A stretch of 64,000 nucleotides of DNA from Mycobacteroides salmoniphilum (GTDB lineage Bacteria; Actinomycetota; Actinomycetes; Mycobacteriales; Mycobacteriaceae). Numbering within the stretch: position 1 is the stretch's first letter; every line of letters begins with the position of its first letter. Below are positions 48,393-57,226 of this stretch, one piece after another. The stretch covers positions 2,170,001 through 2,234,000 of the forward strand of contig NZ_CP024633.1 of assembly GCF_004924335.1 (NCBI RefSeq). The letters run 5' to 3'. The translations under genes and the position numbers were made by a program. The notes beneath the pieces are model-generated. The model worked only from the letters and a program-made list of their open reading frames with translations. It was not told the origin of the DNA and made no database searches.

Positions 48393-49166
48393 CTATCGGC
48401 GAACCAGCCCGGCGAGCCTGCGCAGCGACGAGCTCACGCCATGGGGCCGCGGATCGTCCAATCGCAGCACCGGCCAGCCTTGGGTGGATGCCATGGCCGC
48501 GAGCCGGCCGCGCGGGTTGACCGGGCAGGGCTCACCGACAAGGGACATCAGATCGATATCCTCCTCGCCGTCCGCGTAGAAGTAACTGCGTTGTAAATCA
48601 ATGCCATTGGCTTCGCAGAACAGCGCGACCGCGGCCGCCTTGTTGCGTCCCCACACGATGGGCGTGCGAATACCGCCGGTGAGAAGCCCGTCATCGTCGA
48701 GGTCGAAGTGGTTGCACAGGACGTGGGTTATTCCGAGATGGCGCGCTACCGGTTCGGCGTGAATGGTCAGCGCCGAAGAACTCAGCATCACGGTGTGGCC
48801 CTGTTCCTGATGCGCCCGCACACGCTCGCACATCTGCGGATAGATCATCGAGGCATTGTGCTGGTGGAAGATTCGTTCGCCCACGGCTTCGAGTTCGGCC
48901 AGCGAGTCGCCACGCAGGTATCCGGCGGCGCGCACCACCAAGCGCTCGAACTCCATGCGGCCCAGCTTGTACCGGAAAGTGGCCTCCAGAACTCCGAGAA
49001 CCTCGCCGATGCTGGCCTGACCACGGCGCATCCGATCGCGGGCGTGTGCCGTCGGGGTGAATCCGGCCACGAGAGTGCCGTCCAGGTCGAAGAAGGCTCC
49101 TACCTGCGGACCTGTGGGGCTGAGCGCTATGTCGGCCACCGGATTGGGTGCCGGGCTCACCGTCAT
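48393..49166 (-). CDS. HAD-IB family phosphatase (SerB-like)
   Basis: This protein of about 257 residues starts at ATG 49166; the frame is open further upstream but overlaps the divergent gene. The HAD motif I is FFDLDGTLV (Asp nucleophile), motif II lies in VMLSSSALTIHAEPVA, and motif III/IV in YFYADGEEDIDLMSLVG. Members of this subfamily hydrolyse phosphoserine, lysophosphatidic acid or similar. It precedes the SGNH hydrolase gene. Confidence 0.85.
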   Translation of the reverse strand: MTVSPAPNPVADIALSPTGPQVGAFFDLDGTLVAGFTPTAHARDRMRRGQASIGEVLGVLEATFRYKLGRMEFERLVVRAAGYLRGDSLAELEAVGERIFHQHNASMIYPQMCERVRAHQEQGHTVMLSSSALTIHAEPVARHLGITHVLCNHFDLDDDGLLTGGIRTPIVWGRNKAAAVALFCEANGIDLQRSYFYADGEEDIDLMSLVGEPCPVNPRGRLAAMASTQGWPVLRLDDPRPHGVSSSLRRLAGLVRR

Positions 49167-49254
49167 GTGGGCCAATCTACCGTTGCACGCAACGCACACC
49201 GGGCGTAGGCGACAAGATGGGGCATCCACCCGATAGTGGCCGGCAGGAGCAGTG

Positions 49255-50766
49255 ATGGACCCCCAACCGAATCGCCCGCGCACACCTGCGCTGATCACCA
49301 GGCGCAGTGTGCTGTCCGCCGGGGTGGCCTTGACATTCGGCGCTGCGGCGATCACCGGATGCTCACCAAAACACTCTGAAGACGTACCGACCATCCCTCG
49401 ATGGGAAGACCTGCGCCGCAAACTATCCGGCACTCTCACGGTGCACGGGGAAGCCGGGTCTGACGAGGCCGCGCGGACGTTCAATCCCCTGTTTGACGTG
49501 AATCATCCTGGCGCGGTGGCCTTCTGCACTTCCGAGCAGGATGTGGCGGGTTGCGTGGAGTTCGCATCCAGCTCCGGGATACCCATAGCCGCGCGCAGTG
49601 GTGGCCACAGCTATGCCGGTTACTGCGTCCCGAACAACGGCCTGGTGGTCGATCTCGGGCAGATGGCGGCGGTGTCGGTGACCGGGACGCGGGCAACGGT
49701 CGGATCTGGCGCGCGTCTGATCGATGTCTACGCGGGTGTCTGGGCTGCAGGCCGGATGCTCGCAGGTGGCTCATGTCCGACCGTTGGCATCGCCGGGCTG
49801 ACACTCGGCGGCGGGATAGGGGTTCTCACCCGCAAGTTCGGACTCACGTGCGACCAGCTGATATCGGCACGCGTGGTGACCGCCGACGGTGGGATCCGAG
49901 TCGTGTCGTCGGATTCCGAGCCCGAACTATTCTGGGCCATCCGCGGAGTTGGCGGCGGAAACTTCTGCATAGTCACGGAGTTCACCTTCGAGACCGCCCA
50001 GGCAACAGAGCTCACGGTGTTCACGCTCGACTACGCGCCGGGGGACATGGCGGCGATCCTGCGCCGGTGGCTGATGTTCATGGACGATGCGCCCGATGAA
50101 CTGTGGACAACCCTGCACGCCGTGGCCGGCACCACACCGCAATGCCGGATCGTGGGATGTATCGCCAAGACCGACAATCCACGTGCACTGGTCGATGGTC
50201 TCCGCAGCGCGATCGGCATCGGCCCATCCGATCGATTCGTCGCCGACAAGTCCTTTCTCGATGCCATGAAGTTCATGGGCGGCTGCTCGACATTGACTGT
50301 GGCTCAGTGTCATCCGGCATGGAACGGCGACGGGGCGGGACAGCTGCAGCGCGAGGCGTTTGTGGCGTCCTCCCGCATGGTCCCGGACGCGGCTATCGAC
50401 ACTGCCAGAGTCGAGGCGCTCCTGGTCGGCGACCGCGGGCTCACCTTCATCTTCGACAGCCTCGGAGGCGCCGTGAGCCGAGTTTCGGCCGACGCCACCG
50501 CCTTCCCGCATCGGCGGGCGGCCGCATCGATCCAGATCTATCACGGAGTCGGCGCAGACTCGTCCGTCGCGTATCGCCGCGTGGACGAGGCACGGGATCG
50601 GCTCGCGGAGGTCTGTGGCGCCGCCGCATACGTGAATTACATCGATCCCCGGCTACCCGATTGGGCCGCAGCGTATTACGGGGACAACCTGACGCGGCTG
50701 CGACGGATTGCTTCGGCCTACGATCCGAATGGAGTCTTCGGGTTCATGCAGGCCGTTCGCCCTTAA
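49255..50766 (+). CDS. Tat-exported FAD-linked oxidase (BBE-like, bicovalent flavin)
   Basis: This protein of 503 residues starts at ATG 49255 (AGGAG, 5 bases upstream). The N-terminus has a Tat motif RRSVLSAGVALTFG and a lipobox ITGC, so it is exported folded and probably lipidated. The FAD domain has ARSGGHSYAGYC (His linked to FAD 8-alpha) and GGSCPTVGIAGLTLGGG (Cys linked to C6), the pattern of bicovalent BBE/GOOX oxidases. The C-terminus ends YYGDNLTRLRRIASAYDP in parts, typical of the BBE domain. Such enzymes oxidise carbohydrates or alcohols with O2. Confidence 0.87.
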   Translation: MDPQPNRPRTPALITRRSVLSAGVALTFGAAAITGCSPKHSEDVPTIPRWEDLRRKLSGTLTVHGEAGSDEAARTFNPLFDVNHPGAVAFCTSEQDVAGCVEFASSSGIPIAARSGGHSYAGYCVPNNGLVVDLGQMAAVSVTGTRATVGSGARLIDVYAGVWAAGRMLAGGSCPTVGIAGLTLGGGIGVLTRKFGLTCDQLISARVVTADGGIRVVSSDSEPELFWAIRGVGGGNFCIVTEFTFETAQATELTVFTLDYAPGDMAAILRRWLMFMDDAPDELWTTLHAVAGTTPQCRIVGCIAKTDNPRALVDGLRSAIGIGPSDRFVADKSFLDAMKFMGGCSTLTVAQCHPAWNGDGAGQLQREAFVASSRMVPDAAIDTARVEALLVGDRGLTFIFDSLGGAVSRVSADATAFPHRRAAASIQIYHGVGADSSVAYRRVDEARDRLAEVCGAAAYVNYIDPRLPDWAAAYYGDNLTRLRRIASAYDPNGVFGFMQAVRP

Positions 50767-51422
50767 TCGCGCCGCACGCTTTGCTGCGCCTGGGCGATGA
50801 GCTCGCGCCAACGACCTTCCGGAAGCTCGTACACCGCGGAGTTCCCGCCGTAGGCGCTCGAGATGACGACGTCCGGGTCCAGGCCCCCCAACAGGTCCAG
50901 GCTCCCCGACAACTCATCGGCACTGCCGCGCCCGGGAACCAGGAAGGTAGACCATACGCCCCCCTCGGTGGGGAACATGGTGTCTCCGGTGAAGAGGTAC
51001 TTCTCGCCGTCCGCACCCGTGACCAGATAGCTTGTGCTGCCGGCGGAATGTCCCGGTGTGGGGATGGCCTCAACGCCGTTGTCGTCCACGTGACGTTCGT
51101 CGATGGCGACATCAAGGTCCGCGTGCTCACCAATCTCGTTCCGCTCGTGGGCGGATGCGTGCAGACTCGACCCGAATCGTTGTTTCACGACGGCGAGCAT
51201 GGGTCCGGCCTCGTCCTGATGCGACAGGTACTGGTGGGCCACCCCGCCCAGTTCTGCGATCACCTCGAAGTCGGCATCGGTGGCGGGACTGTAGAACAGC
51301 ACGTTCCCGTCGGGGCGGGTCCACAGGTAGGCGTGGGTGGTCAACCCGGGGAACGGACTGTCCCTGCGTGTCTCCCACAGATCTGATCGAATCCGGCGCA
51401 CATTCGACGTTCTCGTTGTCAT
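50763..51422 (-). CDS. Metallo-beta-lactamase-fold hydrolase
   Basis: This protein of 219 residues starts at ATG 51422. PTPGHSAGSTSYLV and FTGDTMF are normal MBL-fold motifs, but the usual HxHxDH is degenerate (YLSHQDEAGPM), so metal binding may be altered as in other proteins of this subfamily. It overlaps the convergent FAD-oxidase gene by 4 bases. Substrate unknown. Confidence 0.8.
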   Translation of the reverse strand: MTTRTSNVRRIRSDLWETRRDSPFPGLTTHAYLWTRPDGNVLFYSPATDADFEVIAELGGVAHQYLSHQDEAGPMLAVVKQRFGSSLHASAHERNEIGEHADLDVAIDERHVDDNGVEAIPTPGHSAGSTSYLVTGADGEKYLFTGDTMFPTEGGVWSTFLVPGRGSADELSGSLDLLGGLDPDVVISSAYGGNSAVYELPEGRWRELIAQAQQSVRRD

Positions 51423-51488
51423 GAGGCCAGTCTTCAATGTCAAGTGAACTTGAGGTCAAGGGTTGAACCCCGGATTCTTGGGCCGAGG

Positions 51489-51938
51489 CTAGGCGCGTGA
51501 CTCGGCGAGTGCCGCGAGCCTGTCCACCGAGTCCTGCAGCCGCTCTGACGTCGTGTTACGAGCCCGCGGCAGCCTGTTCTCGTCGGTGAGATTTGTCCAG
51601 TCGTACGTATGGGTCACCCGTGTGCGGCTGTCGCCGAGCGGCTCTAGTTCCCATCGCCACAGGTGACCAGGCGGTTTCTTGCCCACCTCCGAGGGCAACC
51701 ACGCGATCCTGCGCGCCTCCTCGAACTCCACGATGTGGTTGTCGCGAACGGCACCGTTGGTGAGGGTCATCACGAATACATCACCCACGCCGTGCACACG
51801 TTGTGCGGCGGCCTCGGCAAGGTTCTCGTTGCCATCCCATTCACGCTGCCGTGCGGCATCGGCAATGAGCTCGAAGATCACCGCCGCCGGGGCATCCACC
51901 TCGCGACTCGCCGAGACCACTCTGACGTCCTCAGTCAT
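51489..51938 (-). CDS. SRPBCC-family protein
   Basis: This protein of about 149 residues starts at ATG 51938. VSASREVDAPAAVIFELIAD and VHGVGDVFVMTL are typical of polyketide-cyclase-like START domains in actinobacteria. It lies 28 bases downstream of a TetR gene on the same strand and may be cotranscribed with it. Function unknown. Confidence 0.8.
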   Translation of the reverse strand: MTEDVRVVSASREVDAPAAVIFELIADAARQREWDGNENLAEAAAQRVHGVGDVFVMTLTNGAVRDNHIVEFEEARRIAWLPSEVGKKPPGHLWRWELEPLGDSRTRVTHTYDWTNLTDENRLPRARNTTSERLQDSVDRLAALAESRA

Positions 51939-51966
51939 GCAACCCATCCAACCAGAGTCCTGCCGT

Positions 51967-52554
51967 CTAGCCGATCGATTCTCGAGCGAGTTTGCGTGCC
52001 AGCGTTATCGGCTCCACGGATTTCTCCATCTTGGACGCGGTCAGCGCGCCGTCGTAAAACAGCTGCACGCGTCGGGCGACGTTGTCGGGGCGTGATATCC
52101 CGGCCTCACGCAGCAGTGCTGTCACGGTCGCACGGAACCACGCACGATGCGCTCGCACCGGTTCCCATTCTGTCCCGGGGAATTCGGTAGCAGCGTTCGC
52201 GTACAGACAGCCGCGGAAGTTTCTGGCATGCGCGGCACTGGCGGCCAGATCGAAGAACGTCAGGACTTTTGCGATGGGATCCCGCCGTGTGGCGACCGCC
52301 GCATCCCAGCGGTTGCGATCACGCTGATCCAATTCTTCGAGGTAGGCGACGATGAGCGCATCCTTGGATCCGTAGCTGCTGTACAAACTCGCTTTGGCAA
52401 CCCCCGACTCACGCAGTATCTGGTCGATCCCCACCGCTCTAATTCCCTGCGTGGCAAAGAGATCTGCGGCCGCACGAAGCAGTCGATCAGCGGGCGCGAG
52501 CACACGGGGGGTCCCGGCGATCTCGGCGTCCGACGGTGCTGTCGTGGAACTCAT
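51967..52554 (-). CDS. TetR-family repressor of the DUF4242-ABC operon
   Basis: This protein of 195 residues starts at ATG 52554. The helix-turn-helix is LLRAAADLFATQGIRAVGID, then LRESGVAKASLYSSYGSKDAL. A perfect 16-bp palindrome lies 30 bases upstream, between it and the divergent five-gene operon, so it probably represses both directions. The ligand may be the substrate of the operon. Confidence 0.88.
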   Translation of the reverse strand: MSSTTAPSDAEIAGTPRVLAPADRLLRAAADLFATQGIRAVGIDQILRESGVAKASLYSSYGSKDALIVAYLEELDQRDRNRWDAAVATRRDPIAKVLTFFDLAASAAHARNFRGCLYANAATEFPGTEWEPVRAHRAWFRATVTALLREAGISRPDNVARRVQLFYDGALTASKMEKSVEPITLARKLARESIG

Positions 52555-52584
52555 GAGAGCAGGGTAACCCACCCGACCCCGATA

Positions 52585-52600
52585 GACAGACCGGTCTGTC
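52585..52600. promoter_or_regulatory. Palindromic TetR operator
   Basis: GACAGACCGGTCTGTC is a perfect 16-bp palindrome placed between the TetR start (52554) and the first gene of the divergent operon (52659). The sequence is a well-known style of actinobacterial TetR operator. Confidence 0.8.
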
Positions 52601-52658
52601 CATGGAACCGTCACCTTCGTCGCACATCGAGTCGTACACCGAAGTTAGGAAGAGTGAC

Positions 52659-53189
52659 GTGACGCTGCACCTCTACGAGATCGCCCTTATCCCTGCCGAT
52701 AAGACCGATGCCACTCAACTTCTCAAAGACATCGACGGGCTAGTTCATCGCGGTGGCGGCGAATTGATCGAAGCGCAGGTGACACGCGAAGCTCGCCGTA
52801 TCTTCGTCATCGCGGAGTTCGATGGCGAGGCGGCACCGCTGGATGCGGACTCTCTGCGCGTCGAGACGGTTTCGGGACCGCATCCGGTTCGCCTTGTCGG
52901 CGCGGACCTGGAGCAGCTGAAGTCCGTGCGGCCGGCCGCCGGATACCTGGTGGAATGGGACCTACCGGCGGACCTGGATATGCCGACCTATCTGGCACGC
53001 AAGAAGGCCAAGGCGCCCAAGTACGCCGACGTACCTGAAGTCAGCTTCCTGCGCACGTACGTCCGTGAAGACATGGGCAAGTGCCTGTGCTTCTACGACG
53101 CTCCCGACGAGGAGGCCGTGCTCCGTGCACGTAAGGCCGTCGACACCCCGGTCGACAGACTGCACGGACTCGGAGATATCACGCTATGA
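52659..53189 (+). CDS. DUF4242 domain protein (double-domain)
   Basis: This protein of about 176 residues starts at GTG 52659 (AGGA, 8-base spacing); a longer frame back to 52602 overlaps the operator. The C-terminal half (GYLVEWDLPADLDMPTYLARKK, SFLRTYVREDMGKCLCFYDAP in parts) matches DUF4242, a ferredoxin-like fold with members reported to bind nickel. The N-terminal half may be a second divergent copy. It overlaps the next gene by 4 bases and is the first gene of a TetR-controlled operon. Role unknown. Confidence 0.78.
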   Translation: MTLHLYEIALIPADKTDATQLLKDIDGLVHRGGGELIEAQVTREARRIFVIAEFDGEAAPLDADSLRVETVSGPHPVRLVGADLEQLKSVRPAAGYLVEWDLPADLDMPTYLARKKAKAPKYADVPEVSFLRTYVREDMGKCLCFYDAPDEEAVLRARKAVDTPVDRLHGLGDITL

Positions 53190-54235
53190 CGGCCGCCGTG
53201 GCCAAGGGCATCGACGCGGCACTCGAACGCGTCGGCGACGAGGTGGCCGCACGTGCGGCGGCTCTCGACGCGGATGAGACTGACGTACGGGCCGATATCG
53301 CCGCACTGGGCGCTGAGGGTCTGTTCGATGCAGGTCTCGTTGATACTGACCTCGCCCCCATGGCGCGCGTGATCGAACGGATAGCCACAAGCAGTCTGGC
53401 CGTGGGCTTCTCAGCATGGGCGCATCGCATGACCATCGAGTATGTGAGCCTCGCGCCGCAGGCCTTTCGTACCGCATATCTGCCCGCCCTGACGGCCGGT
53501 CGCCGCGCGGGGGTCACTGCGATGGCGGCCGGTCTCAAACAGGTTGCAGGGCTGGGGGAGGTGCCGCTACGCGCCACGACGCATCCCGACGGCCTACGCA
53601 TCACCGGCCCGATCCGTTGGGCATCCAACGTGTTCCCCGATGCGCTGATGGTGCTACCCGCCTGCGGAGCGGACGGCGCCACCTTCGTGGTGGCGGTCGA
53701 TGTCAACGCGGACGGGATACGTATCGAGCGACCACCGAACCTGATGGCATTGACTGCCACGGCCTCGACATCCCTGAAACTGGACAACCTCCATGTTCCT
53801 GCCGAGAACATCATCAGCACAGATCTACGAGGCTTTGTCGCCCGAATCCGGCCGGCATTTCTCCTACTCCAGACTGCATTCTGCACCGGAGTCAGCGGCG
53901 CGGCACTTGACGGCGCACGATCCGCGCGCGGCGAGCTCGCCGGACAGTTCGACACCGAACTGGGCGGGCTCGCACAGCGGAATCACGTACTGCGAGATCG
54001 TCTCTATGCCTTTGCGGCGGCACCGTCAGCTCCGAGTATCGCCGAGCTTCTTCGCCTCCGGCTGGACGCCGCAGGCCTCGCCGGTCAGGCGTCGCGGCTG
54101 GAGGTCACCTTGGCCGGAGGCGCCGGTTACGCACTGGGAACCTCGGCGAACCGGCGGTTTCGCGAGGCCGCCTTCCTGCCCATTCAATCACCCTCGGAAG
54201 GACAGCTGCGGTGGGAACTGAAGCAGTACGAATAA
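53186..54235 (+). CDS. Acyl-CoA-dehydrogenase-like flavoprotein (SfnB/DszC type)
   Basis: This 349-residue protein shows the acyl-CoA dehydrogenase fold: an N-terminal helical part, a middle segment ITGPIRWASNVFPDALMV, then LTATASTSLKLDNLHVPAENI, and a C-terminal helical domain. It lacks an obvious catalytic Glu region of fatty-acid enzymes and resembles the DszC/SfnB group, flavin-dependent monooxygenases acting on sulphur or nitrogen compounds. It lies between a DUF4242 gene and an ABC transporter and should process the imported substrate. That link is inference. Confidence 0.75.
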   Translation: MTAAVAKGIDAALERVGDEVAARAAALDADETDVRADIAALGAEGLFDAGLVDTDLAPMARVIERIATSSLAVGFSAWAHRMTIEYVSLAPQAFRTAYLPALTAGRRAGVTAMAAGLKQVAGLGEVPLRATTHPDGLRITGPIRWASNVFPDALMVLPACGADGATFVVAVDVNADGIRIERPPNLMALTATASTSLKLDNLHVPAENIISTDLRGFVARIRPAFLLLQTAFCTGVSGAALDGARSARGELAGQFDTELGGLAQRNHVLRDRLYAFAAAPSAPSIAELLRLRLDAAGLAGQASRLEVTLAGGAGYALGTSANRRFREAAFLPIQSPSEGQLRWELKQYE

Positions 54236-54939
54236 CAAACGGCACCAGGTATTTCGGGTCAACAGCCGCCTTCCGTGACATCGATGTCCAGGTGACATCC
54301 GGTGAGTTCGTGGCTGTCCTGGGCCCCAGCGGGAGTGGCAAATCCACGCTATTGCGCGTACTCGCGGGACTGGAAGAACTCAGCACCGGAACCGTCGTCT
54401 GGGCATCGGATGGAGGGCGACCACGAACGGGCGTCGTCTTCCAAGACCCCTTGCTGATGCCGTGGCTCACCGTCGCGGAGAACATCGCGTTCGCCAAGCG
54501 GTTCGCGGTGCATCGCGGCGGCTTCGACGACGCGTACGTGGACGACTTGGTCGGGCGTTTCGGGATACGACGGCTCTCGGGCCGTTATCCCGATCAATTG
54601 TCCGGCGGCCAGGCCCAACGTGTTTCGATCCTGCGCGCGGTGGCGACCCGGCCGCGGTTGCTGCTCTTGGATGAACCGTTCAGCGCACTGGACCCCGCGA
54701 CGCGAGCGGATCTACAGTCCTGGCTGGCAGAGCTGGCCGGGGAGCTGGCCGTCACCGTCATCCTGGTAACCCATGACGTCGACGAAGCATTGACGCTCGC
54801 GCACAGGGTGGTCCTGTTGGGCGACAACGGGCGCATACGTCAGCAGTGGTCGCTCGACAACAACGCCGTGGCGCAGCGCAACCGGATACGCCAAGAAATC
54901 CTTGTCCAGTACCAACCGGCCGAGACGGGGACCCAGTGA
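54211..54939 (+). CDS. ABC transporter ATPase, nitrate/sulfonate/taurine type
   Basis: This 242-residue ATPase has Walker A GPSGSGKSTLLRVLAG, signature [15 protein letters not shown] and Walker B LLLLDEPFSALDPA. The family is SsuB/TauB/NrtD. It begins 25 bases inside the flavoprotein gene and ends overlapping the binding-protein gene (GTGA). Its substrate is set by the neighbouring binding protein. Confidence 0.9.
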   Translation: MGTEAVRITNGTRYFGSTAAFRDIDVQVTSGEFVAVLGPSGSGKSTLLRVLAGLEELSTGTVVWASDGGRPRTGVVFQDPLLMPWLTVAENIAFAKRFAVHRGGFDDAYVDDLVGRFGIRRLSGRYPDQLSGGQAQRVSILRAVATRPRLLLLDEPFSALDPATRADLQSWLAELAGELAVTVILVTHDVDEALTLAHRVVLLGDNGRIRQQWSLDNNAVAQRNRIRQEILVQYQPAETGTQ

Positions 54940-56105
54940 GCGGCATCATCTCGCGCCGGGCGGTGCTGGCGGGAGCTGCTGGAATAACCACCACAGCAGG
55001 ACTCTTCGGCGGCGCGGGACTGATTCGCGCCGCGGCATCCGACGCCTCGAACAACAACGCCCAATTGCGCATCGGGTATCTACCGATCACCGATGCAGCA
55101 CCGCTGCTCCTCGCGCACGCTGCGGGGTTGTATCCGGCCGGCGCCGTGAGCGCCGCCAAACCGGTGCTGTTCCGCAGCTGGGCCGCGCTGGCAGAGGCCT
55201 TCATGGCACGGCAGATCGATGTGGCGCATCTGCTGATGCCCATGGCGATCCAGCTCCGGCAGGTACTGGGGCACGGCGTCCGCGTGCTGGGGTGGAACCA
55301 CACCAACGGATCGGCGCTCACCGTAGCTCCGGACATCGAGCACTTGGAGGATCTTGCCGGTACCCAGGTGGCCATTCCCTTCTGGTGGTCGATCCATAAC
55401 GTCATCTTGCAAGAGCTGTTGCGCAGCAACGGGTTACGGCCGGTGGTTCGGAGCACCGCCTCCCGCGGCCAGCGCACCGTTGAGCTCATCGTGATGAGCC
55501 CCTCCGATATGGTGCCGGCGCTGGCTAACCGATCCATCGGGGGATACGTCGTCGCCGATCCGTTCAACGCCATCGCACAGATCAAGAAGATCGGACGGAT
55601 TCACACGTTTCTCGGCGATGTGTGGCGCGACCATGCCTGCTGTGTCCTCGTCACACGCGACGATGTGATCGCCGGGCGTGCGTCGGCCGTTCAAGGTGTC
55701 ACTGACGCGGTGGTGGCCGCCCAGCTGCGGATTGATGGGGACAGAAAGTCGGCGGCGAGCACACTCGGTGGCGGAAAGTACCTGCCGCAACCGGTGGCGG
55801 CGGTGCAGACGGCGTTGACCTACCCGAATCCGCCCTACCCGCTGAAACATCCGGACTGGCACCCGCAGCGTCTCGGCTTCCAGCCGTTTCCCTATCGGAG
55901 CTTTACGCAGCGATTGGTCGAGTCGATGCACAACACCGTCGTCGATGGCGACCGCGGGTTCCTTGACCGGCTGGACCCGGCGCGGCTACACGACGACCTC
56001 GTCGACGACACCTTCATCCGCAGCGCGATCGCCACACACGGGGGACCTGAAGCCTTCGGTATCACCGCCGATTTCACCCGAACAGAACAGGTACAGGCAT
56101 TGTGA
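54936..56105 (+). CDS. Tat-exported ABC substrate-binding protein (NrtA/SsuA type)
   Basis: This protein of 389 residues starts at GTG 54936. A Tat signal SRRAVLAGAAGITTTAGLF is followed by the binding domain LRIGYLPITDAAPLLLAHAAGL, typical of NMT1/CmpA-NrtA proteins. MARQIDVAHLLMPMAIQLRQ and IEHLEDLAGTQVAIPFWWS are family-like. Several aromatic residues (WWSIHN, FQPFPYRSF) could line the ligand site. The ligand is unknown: alkanesulfonate, nitrate/bicarbonate or an aromatic are options. Confidence 0.85.
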   Translation: MSGIISRRAVLAGAAGITTTAGLFGGAGLIRAAASDASNNNAQLRIGYLPITDAAPLLLAHAAGLYPAGAVSAAKPVLFRSWAALAEAFMARQIDVAHLLMPMAIQLRQVLGHGVRVLGWNHTNGSALTVAPDIEHLEDLAGTQVAIPFWWSIHNVILQELLRSNGLRPVVRSTASRGQRTVELIVMSPSDMVPALANRSIGGYVVADPFNAIAQIKKIGRIHTFLGDVWRDHACCVLVTRDDVIAGRASAVQGVTDAVVAAQLRIDGDRKSAASTLGGGKYLPQPVAAVQTALTYPNPPYPLKHPDWHPQRLGFQPFPYRSFTQRLVESMHNTVVDGDRGFLDRLDPARLHDDLVDDTFIRSAIATHGGPEAFGITADFTRTEQVQAL

Positions 56106-56926
56106 GCACCATCGAGAGCACGCCCACGATCATCCGCGACGGCGGAGCCCCACCGTGGAAACCACGACTGCTCAGCAAGATCTGGCCTCCGGCAGTGGCC
56201 ATCACGGCGAGCATCGCCCTGTGGTGGCTCTCGAGCTCAGTGCTGAGCCAACCCCATTCGCTGCTACGCCAGACGGCTCCGGACCAGGCGCTGCCCGCGG
56301 CCATCGATCTGTTGAATCGCGGAGTGTTACTGCCGGATGTCGGAATCAGCCTGTGGCGGTTGCTGATCGGACTGAGTCTCGCCACCGTGATCGGCGTCCC
56401 AGCGGGTCTGCTGCTCGGTGTGAGCACCAGCGCCGAACGTGCCACCCGCCCGGTGATCCAGTTTCTGCGGATGATCTCACCACTGTCGTGGACGCCGATC
56501 GCGGTGGCCGTGTTCGGGATCGGCAGCCAGCCGGTCATTTTTCTCATCGCCGCGGCGGCGGTGTGGCCGATACTCATCAACACCACGGCGGGCGTCCACG
56601 GCATCGAACCCGGGTATCTGCATGTGGCGCGGTCGTTTCATGCCACTCGCCTCGAGCTCCTCACCACAGTGATACTCCCGGCCATCCGGGGCAACATTCA
56701 GACCGGGGTGCGCATCGCCCTGGGCATCGCCTGGGTGGTGCTTGTTCCTGCCGAAATGCTGGGCGTGCGATCAGGTTTGGGCTATCAGATCCTCAACGCA
56801 CGTGATCAGCTGGCGTACGATCAGGTGGTGGCGGTCATTCTTGTGATCGGCGTGCTCGGATACACCCTGGACCTGCTGGCGCGACGAGTACTGGCGCCGA
56901 GGTTTCGTGCACCTCTTGCCGGGTAG
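56102..56926 (+). CDS. ABC transporter permease, nitrate/sulfonate/taurine type
   Basis: This 274-residue permease starts at GTG 56102 (overlap of 4). Six hydrophobic helices and the coupling loop GIEPGYLHVARSFHATRLEL fit SsuC/TauC. It completes the five-gene operon from 52659. Binding-protein-dependent import into the cytosol is expected. Confidence 0.88.
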   Translation: MSTIESTPTIIRDGGAPPWKPRLLSKIWPPAVAITASIALWWLSSSVLSQPHSLLRQTAPDQALPAAIDLLNRGVLLPDVGISLWRLLIGLSLATVIGVPAGLLLGVSTSAERATRPVIQFLRMISPLSWTPIAVAVFGIGSQPVIFLIAAAAVWPILINTTAGVHGIEPGYLHVARSFHATRLELLTTVILPAIRGNIQTGVRIALGIAWVVLVPAEMLGVRSGLGYQILNARDQLAYDQVVAVILVIGVLGYTLDLLARRVLAPRFRAPLAG

Positions 56927-56967
56927 GCTCACACGAGCCGTACTACCCGATACCAGAGGTGGGCCAC

Positions 56968-57219
56968 ATGAACACGCTTGCACGCCGACTAATGATTGTG
57001 GCCGCGGGAACGATATTTCCGCTCGCCGCGGTGTCCGGCATCGCACCGGCCATCGGCTCGGCAGATCCCATCGTGCCCAACTGTCCGGACGGATGGTGGG
57101 ACCCGGTGGCCAACACGTGCCGACCAGCGGTAGCGACAACGCCGTTGAACTGCGATAACGGTTGGTGGTGGGACCCGGTGGGCAACGTGTGCCGCCCACC
57201 GGTGGTTCCACCTCAGTAG
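56968..57219 (+). CDS. Small secreted protein with two CxxGWW(W)DPVxNxCRP repeats
   Basis: This protein of 83 residues starts at ATG 56968 (AGAGGTGG, 5-base spacing). The signal peptide ends near AIGSA. The mature part of about 52 residues consists of two copies of NCPDGWWDPVANTCRP and NCDNGWWWDPVGNVCRP, each with two Cys and two or three Trp, joined by a short linker and ending in Pro. Each unit likely forms one disulphide loop. I know of no characterised member. It lies 41 bases after the ABC permease and may share its transcript. Confidence 0.78.
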   Translation: MNTLARRLMIVAAGTIFPLAAVSGIAPAIGSADPIVPNCPDGWWDPVANTCRPAVATTPLNCDNGWWWDPVGNVCRPPVVPPQ

Positions 57220-57226
57220 AGCTGCC

